Shown here: one piece after another, positions 59,974 to 64,000 of the stretch
Layout: each line of letters opens with the position of its first letter
Numbering within the stretch: position 1 is the first letter of the stretch
Assembly (NCBI GenBank): GCA_965214955.1
Contig: CBDCCU010000009.1
Coordinates: forward strand, 496,001 to 560,000
DNA length: 64,000 bases
Direction: 5' to 3'
Source: Aliikangiella sp965214955
Lineage (GTDB): Bacteria > Pseudomonadota > Gammaproteobacteria > Enterobacterales > Kangiellaceae
Notes under the pieces: model-generated
What the model saw: the letters and a program-made list of their open reading frames with translations, nothing else
Databases searched by the model: none
Told to the model about the DNA's origin: nothing
Program-made: the position numbers and the translations under genes

Positions 59974-61353
59974 GTGGAAAAACGTTCTTGGGCTGAGCCC
60001 TATAAAATTAAAATGGTTGAGCTATTGAAAATGACAACTCGTGATGAGCGAGAAAAAGCAATAGCAGAAGCTGGTTACAATACTTTTTTATTAAAGTCCG
60101 AAGATGTTTATATTGATCTTTTAACTGACTCTGGTGTTAGCGCAATGTCTGATAGACAGTGGGCGGGCATTTTAATGGGTGACGAGGCTTATGCCGGTAG
60201 CCGTAATTTTTATCACTTAGAGCAAACCATTAAAGACTATTATAGTTATCAATATACTGTACCTACTCACCAAGGGCGCGGCGCAGAAAATATTTTGAGC
60301 CAAATTTTAATTAAAGCGGGAGATTATGTTCCGGGTAATATGTACTTTACAACTACTCGCTTGCATCAAGAATTAGCGGGTGGCACTTTTGTTGATATTA
60401 TTATTGATGAAGCGCACGATCCTGCCTCAAGCCATCCCTTTAAAGGCAATGTTGATTTTAATAAACTTGATCAACTTGTTAGTAAAGTTGGCGCCGAAAA
60501 TATTCCTTATGTTTGTATTGCAACCTGCGTAAATATGGCTGGTGGTCAACCAATATCTTTAGAGAATTTAAAACAGTTAAGGCAGTGGTGTAATGAGCAT
60601 AAAATTATGCTGGTTCACGATATGACGCGAGTTGCCGAAAATGCTTATTTTATTCAGCAAAGAGAAGAAGGTTATCAAAACAAAACGGTTCAAGAAATTG
60701 TTTATGAAATTTGCGCTTTAACCGATGCGGCCACTATGTCATCTAAAAAAGATGCAATGGTGAATATTGGTGGCTTTTTGGCAATGAATGATAAATCACT
60801 TTATGAAAAAGCTTGTGAGTTGGTGGTTGTTTATGAAGGCTTGCATACTTATGGCGGCATGGCCGGACGCGATATGGAAGCGCTGGCAATTGGTATTAAA
60901 GAAAGCGTGCAAGATAATCATATGGCGGCACGAATTGGCCAAATTGCTTATTTAGGTGAGCGGCTAGAGCAAATGGGAGTGCCTATTGTTAAGCCTTATG
61001 GTGGTCATGCCATATTTTTAGATGCCAAAGCGATTTTGCCGCATATTCCACAAACGCAATATCCTGCACAAGTATTAGCTGCTGCGCTTTATGTAGAGTC
61101 GGGAATTCGCGCTATGGAGCGAGGCGTAGTTTCTGCGGGCAGAAACAAAGATACGGGTGAAAACTATATGCCAAGTTTAGAGCTGGTTAGATTAACCATT
61201 CCGCGTAGGGTTTATACCCAAGCACACATGGATGTTACCGCCGAAAGTGTTTATGAAGTAATGAAAAATGCAAAAGAGGTTAAAGGGCTAGAATTTATTT
61301 ACGAGCCTAAAATGTTGAGATTTTTCCAAGGACGATTTAAAACCGTTGAATAA
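59974..61353 (+). CDS. Tyrosine phenol-lyase-type beta-eliminating lyase
   Basis: PLP enzyme that splits tyrosine (or, in the sister enzyme, tryptophan) to phenol (indole), pyruvate and ammonia. The PLP lysine is Lys259 in MSSKKDAMVN. Three features favour tyrosine phenol-lyase over tryptophanase: AMERGVVSAGRN (380-391) keeps Met381 and Arg383, equivalent to the phenol-contacting Met379/Arg381 of C. freundii TPL, where tryptophanases have VEIG; GNMYFTTTR; and the aromatic LRFFQGRF end. Length 459 fits. No transporter gene (tutB, mtr) follows; a terminator does. Assignment as TPL is an inference from these residues. Confidence 0.8.
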   Translation: MEKRSWAEPYKIKMVELLKMTTRDEREKAIAEAGYNTFLLKSEDVYIDLLTDSGVSAMSDRQWAGILMGDEAYAGSRNFYHLEQTIKDYYSYQYTVPTHQGRGAENILSQILIKAGDYVPGNMYFTTTRLHQELAGGTFVDIIIDEAHDPASSHPFKGNVDFNKLDQLVSKVGAENIPYVCIATCVNMAGGQPISLENLKQLRQWCNEHKIMLVHDMTRVAENAYFIQQREEGYQNKTVQEIVYEICALTDAATMSSKKDAMVNIGGFLAMNDKSLYEKACELVVVYEGLHTYGGMAGRDMEALAIGIKESVQDNHMAARIGQIAYLGERLEQMGVPIVKPYGGHAIFLDAKAILPHIPQTQYPAQVLAAALYVESGIRAMERGVVSAGRNKDTGENYMPSLELVRLTIPRRVYTQAHMDVTAESVYEVMKNAKEVKGLEFIYEPKMLRFFQGRFKTVE

Positions 61354-61434
61354 AATATTTTCAATTTAAACGAGGATCTGTTGATCTTTTAAACATTCTC
61401 ACTGTTGCGGTTAAAATAGCAACAGCTCCTGATT

Positions 61435-61468
61435 AAGGCGCGTAATAATATTTATTGTGCGCCTTTTT
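61435..61468 (+). terminator. Terminator after the tyrosine phenol-lyase gene
   Basis: AAGGCGCGTAATAA and TTATTGTGCGCCTT pair with one mismatch, then a T tract. A smaller inverted repeat, CTGTTGC and GCAACAG, is at 61402-61425. Confidence 0.8.
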
Positions 61469-61586
61469 ATTTTTTATCAAATAATGAGTTTTCTGATGAC
61501 TAGCTTATAGTGAATAGTCAGTGATTTATATCAACATGGCGGTTGGCTGATTTTTATACACTATACCCGTGCAACAGGAGAGCATA

Positions 61587-62492
61587 ATGTATCAAGCGAC
61601 AAATGCTTTAGTAATTGTTGATTTTCGCCAGCAAACGCATCACGCACTGCCGCGAGGTGTTGAGCTTGCCCGTAAGTTTGGTACCAAGCTCACTTTTGCG
61701 GTGTGTGTTTACCAAAATATTATTGATTTAATTCCCAAAAATAGCGCATTCGATAAAAAACAAGTTGAGCTTGAGGCAAAGGCTCACTTTGAAGATAAGC
61801 TACGGGAGGAAGTTAATCTTTATATCAATGAGGATGATAATTTTTATTATGAGTTTGAAATTATTTGGCATAAGCATTTTAAGCAAGGAATTGTTGAACA
61901 TATTAATCAAAACAATTTTGATTTGGTAATTAAAACGGCTCACCATCATTCGCGTTTACAAACGTTACTTTTTACACCAAGTGATTGGGCTTTAATGCGC
62001 GAAACTAAAGCAAACCTTTTGTTTGTTAAAAAAGGTGCTTGGCCTTCTTCTACTTGCATTATGGGAGCCATTAATATTGAATCTGACTCTAAGCATCAAT
62101 TACTTAATGAGGCTATCGTAGAGGCAACCGCAAACTTAGCCGCAGCGTGTGATAGTGAAGCCAAAATTTTAAATGTATTTCCTTGGCCTGTTATTGATCT
62201 TGAAAAGTTTACTTATCTTTTCAGTAAGCGTGATCAGTTTTTAGACATTAAAAATCACCACAAGACTAAATTGGAAAATTATGTTGCTAATTATCCAAAC
62301 CTTAAAGGTTCAGTGGTTATTGCTGAAGGCTTATCTCCTGAAGAAACTATACCCGAGCTAATTCAATCAACTAAATCAGATTTATTAGTGATGGGTTGTG
62401 TGGGCAGAAAAGGCTTGTCTGGAGCAATGATAGGTAATACGGCAGAAAAAATACTCGATAAAATTGACTGTGAAGTGCTGGTTTTACAATAG
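61587..62492 (+). CDS. Tandem universal stress protein, UspE-like
   Basis: Two Usp domains in 301 residues. ATG 61587 is chosen because CAGGAGAG precedes it. The first half (about 1-150, TNALVIVDFRQQTHHALPRG, TPSDWALMRETKANLLFVK) and the second half (about 155-301, GLSPEETIPELIQSTKSDLL, GRKGLSGAMIGNTAEKILDK) both follow the UspE layout; the second has the G-x-x-G-(x9)-G-(S/T/N) nucleotide-type loop. Cytoplasmic; regulated in starvation or oxygen stress in relatives. Confidence 0.9.
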   Translation: MYQATNALVIVDFRQQTHHALPRGVELARKFGTKLTFAVCVYQNIIDLIPKNSAFDKKQVELEAKAHFEDKLREEVNLYINEDDNFYYEFEIIWHKHFKQGIVEHINQNNFDLVIKTAHHHSRLQTLLFTPSDWALMRETKANLLFVKKGAWPSSTCIMGAINIESDSKHQLLNEAIVEATANLAAACDSEAKILNVFPWPVIDLEKFTYLFSKRDQFLDIKNHHKTKLENYVANYPNLKGSVVIAEGLSPEETIPELIQSTKSDLLVMGCVGRKGLSGAMIGNTAEKILDKIDCEVLVLQ

Positions 62493-62495
62493 CTT

Positions 62496-63317
62496 TTAAA
62501 GCGAGTTATTAATAAAACGATAGTGCTTATCAAGATAATCAATAGTGAGTTCATGGTTTTGATAAAAAGCGCAATGCCCGCCACTGGGATACCATTGTAT
62601 TTGCATATTTTTATAGTCTTTGAGCATTTTTTCAATAATTGCTTTAGGTATTACGGTTTCATTTTCGCCATGCAAAACTAATACTGGTGTGTTTAATTTA
62701 ATAAGCTCAGGTCGTGCATCAAAATCATTAAGCGTGTTTAAATTTGTTGCGCTAGCATGGGGCTGAGTTTTTCTTAAATTAATAATAGATACCATACTTT
62801 CGTCGAGATGCCTGTTAGCAAAATAATCAAACTTTCCTTGGCTTTTAAATAGTTTAGCGCCTTCTTGTAAATAAAGGGCTAATGATTTTTCAATCGTGCT
62901 GGCTAGCTCTAATTGATTTTGTTTAATGGCTGTTGTAATGGGGTTGCCATCGAGTCCACCACATAAAATTAAGCTGGCATTATCAAGTTGCAATTGTGCC
63001 ACAGTGCCACTTTGGATCATTGCACCTAAAGAATGACCGCAAAGGATAGGGCTGTGAATCTGATATTTTTGTAATATTTGGCAGTTTAAATCAACTAAAT
63101 GAGTAAACTGGTAGTGCTTTGTTAATAATGGGCTATCACCATGTCCGGGCAAGTCATAGCTAAGAACGCTATGCCCTTTTTGATAAAAATAATCCATTAT
63201 GCCCTTGCCGCAAGTGTCATTTTGAGTATTACCATGAACAAACACAAAAGGTCTTTTAGCTGGATTTCCTTGCTTAAATTGAAGCGCTAAATTTTTGACA
63301 TTTAGAGGGTTTATCAT
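62496..63317 (-). CDS. Alpha/beta hydrolase
   Basis: 273 residues, no signal peptide. Oxyanion FVHGNTQNDTCGKGIM and SYDLPGHGDSPLL, nucleophile elbow ILCGHSLGAMIQSG, acid in TPVLVLHGENETVIPK and catalytic His in WYPSGGHCAFYQ. The triad Ser-Asp/Glu-His is thus complete. Substrate unknown. It ends three bases past the universal stress gene in convergent orientation. Confidence 0.88.
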   Translation of the reverse strand: MINPLNVKNLALQFKQGNPAKRPFVFVHGNTQNDTCGKGIMDYFYQKGHSVLSYDLPGHGDSPLLTKHYQFTHLVDLNCQILQKYQIHSPILCGHSLGAMIQSGTVAQLQLDNASLILCGGLDGNPITTAIKQNQLELASTIEKSLALYLQEGAKLFKSQGKFDYFANRHLDESMVSIINLRKTQPHASATNLNTLNDFDARPELIKLNTPVLVLHGENETVIPKAIIEKMLKDYKNMQIQWYPSGGHCAFYQNHELTIDYLDKHYRFINNSL

Positions 63318-63432
63318 AGTAAATATTCAAATTTGTATGGATTTTCAGTTTATTATAAAAATAATCTCAACTACAATTACACTTTTAATCTCTATATTAA
63401 TAGATAGATCAGTATAGATTTGGAGTTTTATC

Positions 63433-63600
63433 ATGTCAGATGAGTTAAATACAGTTACAAACAATCAACCTAATCAAGGAAGTAATGACGAAGAAAGTTT
63501 AGTTAACTTAAATGCCGTTTGGACATTAGTAGCCATTTTAGCGTTTATTATGGCGATTATATACTTGGCGGTTATTGGTGATCAGGTTGAGTTTTTGTAG
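63433..63600 (+). CDS. Small single-span membrane protein
   Basis: A 55-residue frame with an acidic, Asn-rich N-terminus (MSDELNTVTNNQPNQGSNDE) and one hydrophobic span (VWTLVAILAFIMAIIYLAVIG). TTTGGAG lies seven bases before the ATG, which makes it a credible gene. No family is recognised; position upstream of a toxin-antitoxin pair is probably accidental. Confidence 0.6.
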   Translation: MSDELNTVTNNQPNQGSNDEESLVNLNAVWTLVAILAFIMAIIYLAVIGDQVEFL

Positions 63601-63715
63601 ACGACTATTTATTAGATATCGATCTGACATCGAAAATATAAGTCTATTCTGATAACATTCGTTTATCTATATTCTAAATAGATTTGGTGATAATTAGCTG
63701 TTAACAGGAATTATA

Positions 63716-63943
63716 ATGGAATACCAAAATTTTATTGAGATTATTCCGGGTAAGAGAAGCGGTAAACCATGCATTAAAAACACCCGCATAACAGTATATG
63801 ATGTATTAGGCTGGCTTGCCAATGGCATGAGTCAACAAGAAATTATTGAAGACTTCCCCGAATTATCACAAGCCGATATTCAAAGTTGTTTGGCCTATGC
63901 AGCTGAGCGAGAGCATCATATGCTAAAGGTAAATGTTGCGTGA
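63716..63943 (+). CDS. DUF433 antitoxin-like protein
   Basis: 75 residues of the DUF433 family: FIEIIPGKRSGKPCIKNTRI at the start, TVYDVLGWLANGMSQQEIIE, and DFPELSQADIQSCLAYAAER. These are predicted antitoxins with a winged or HTH fold, paired with DUF5615 PIN-like proteins. ACAGGAATTATA precedes the ATG. Its stop overlaps the start of the partner gene (GTGA). Confidence 0.9.
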   Translation: MEYQNFIEIIPGKRSGKPCIKNTRITVYDVLGWLANGMSQQEIIEDFPELSQADIQSCLAYAAEREHHMLKVNVA

Positions 63944-64000
63944 AGCTTCTTTTAGATGAAAACCTATCTTTTCGTTTAATTCCAGAACTTAACAAAGTTT
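63940..64000 (+). CDS. DUF5615 PIN-like toxin, cut by window end
   Basis: GTG 63940 starts a frame with KLLLDENLSFRLIPELNK, the typical N-terminus of DUF5615 PIN-like proteins, including the first acidic pair (DEN). Only 20 codons are inside the window. Overlap with the DUF433 gene supports the toxin-antitoxin assignment. Confidence 0.8.
   Translation, partial: MKLLLDENLSFRLIPELNKV

Noticed and set aside
59974..61353. Tryptophanase (tnaA) with tnaC leader
   Set aside because: The MERG and FF residues fit tyrosine phenol-lyase, and the upstream short frame has no tryptophan.

Overview
The window is a stretch of low-GC gammaproteobacterial chromosome, probably from a marine or aquatic species. 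Diagnostic gammaproteobacterial genes include dsbD next to cutA, AcnD/PrpF, rsd, bamE divergent from fur, tex, dsbB and a 469-residue GlnA. I cannot fix the genus from sequence alone; a Kangiella/Aliikangiella-like lineage is only a guess. No rRNA, tRNA or CRISPR array was seen.

Layout. 0-6.3 kb: a GGDEF-like gene tail, cutA, dsbD, then acnD-prpF of the methylcitrate route for propionate. 6.4-8.5 kb: an ECF sigma factor, a zinc-finger anti-sigma factor and an exported PDZ protein. 8.5-13.3 kb: rsmD, a coiled-coil protein, tag, a thioredoxin-like lipoprotein, a vapBC toxin-antitoxin pair with a 17-bp operator-like palindrome, and an SPFH protein. 13.4-18.7 kb: fdhD plus a two-subunit NAD-linked formate dehydrogenase.

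18.8-25.4 kb is the main accessory region. It is a minus-strand array of integron gene cassettes (five attC sites, no integrase in the window; a CALIN) carrying an alpha/beta hydrolase, two GNAT acetyltransferases, a DUF695 protein and membrane proteins. A REP-type Y1 transposase element has invaded it and left a duplicated 3' end. Two copies of an unexplained ~150-bp palindromic element lie just upstream of two cassettes.

25.4-50.5 kb is mostly core: an M20 amidohydrolase, an SO_0444-type metal permease, aroQ-accB-accC, glnA with a visible sigma-54 promoter and NtrC site, an FKBP isomerase, a WD40 lipoprotein, a second ECF sigma/anti-sigma pair, bamE/fur, rsd, a PAS histidine kinase with a damaged end, dsbB, a frameshifted ppk1, ppx and tex. 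A 266-bp non-coding element with 24-bp terminal inverted repeats occurs three times here, together with short palindromes and solo ends. Two 7-bp microsatellites each supply the stop codon of a minus-strand gene.

50.8-56.6 kb: ompR without envZ, then a four-gene operon of two DUF1538 membrane proteins, a PII-like protein and a CBS protein, which looks like a nucleotide-sensing transport module of unknown substrate; then DsbA-fold, DUF1244, GNAT and ung genes. 56.6-59.7 kb is an insertion-sequence cluster (IS30 and IS256, the latter with an 8-bp target duplication). 59.7-64 kb: a tyrosine phenol-lyase-type enzyme, a universal stress protein, an alpha/beta hydrolase and a DUF433/DUF5615 toxin-antitoxin pair cut by the window end.
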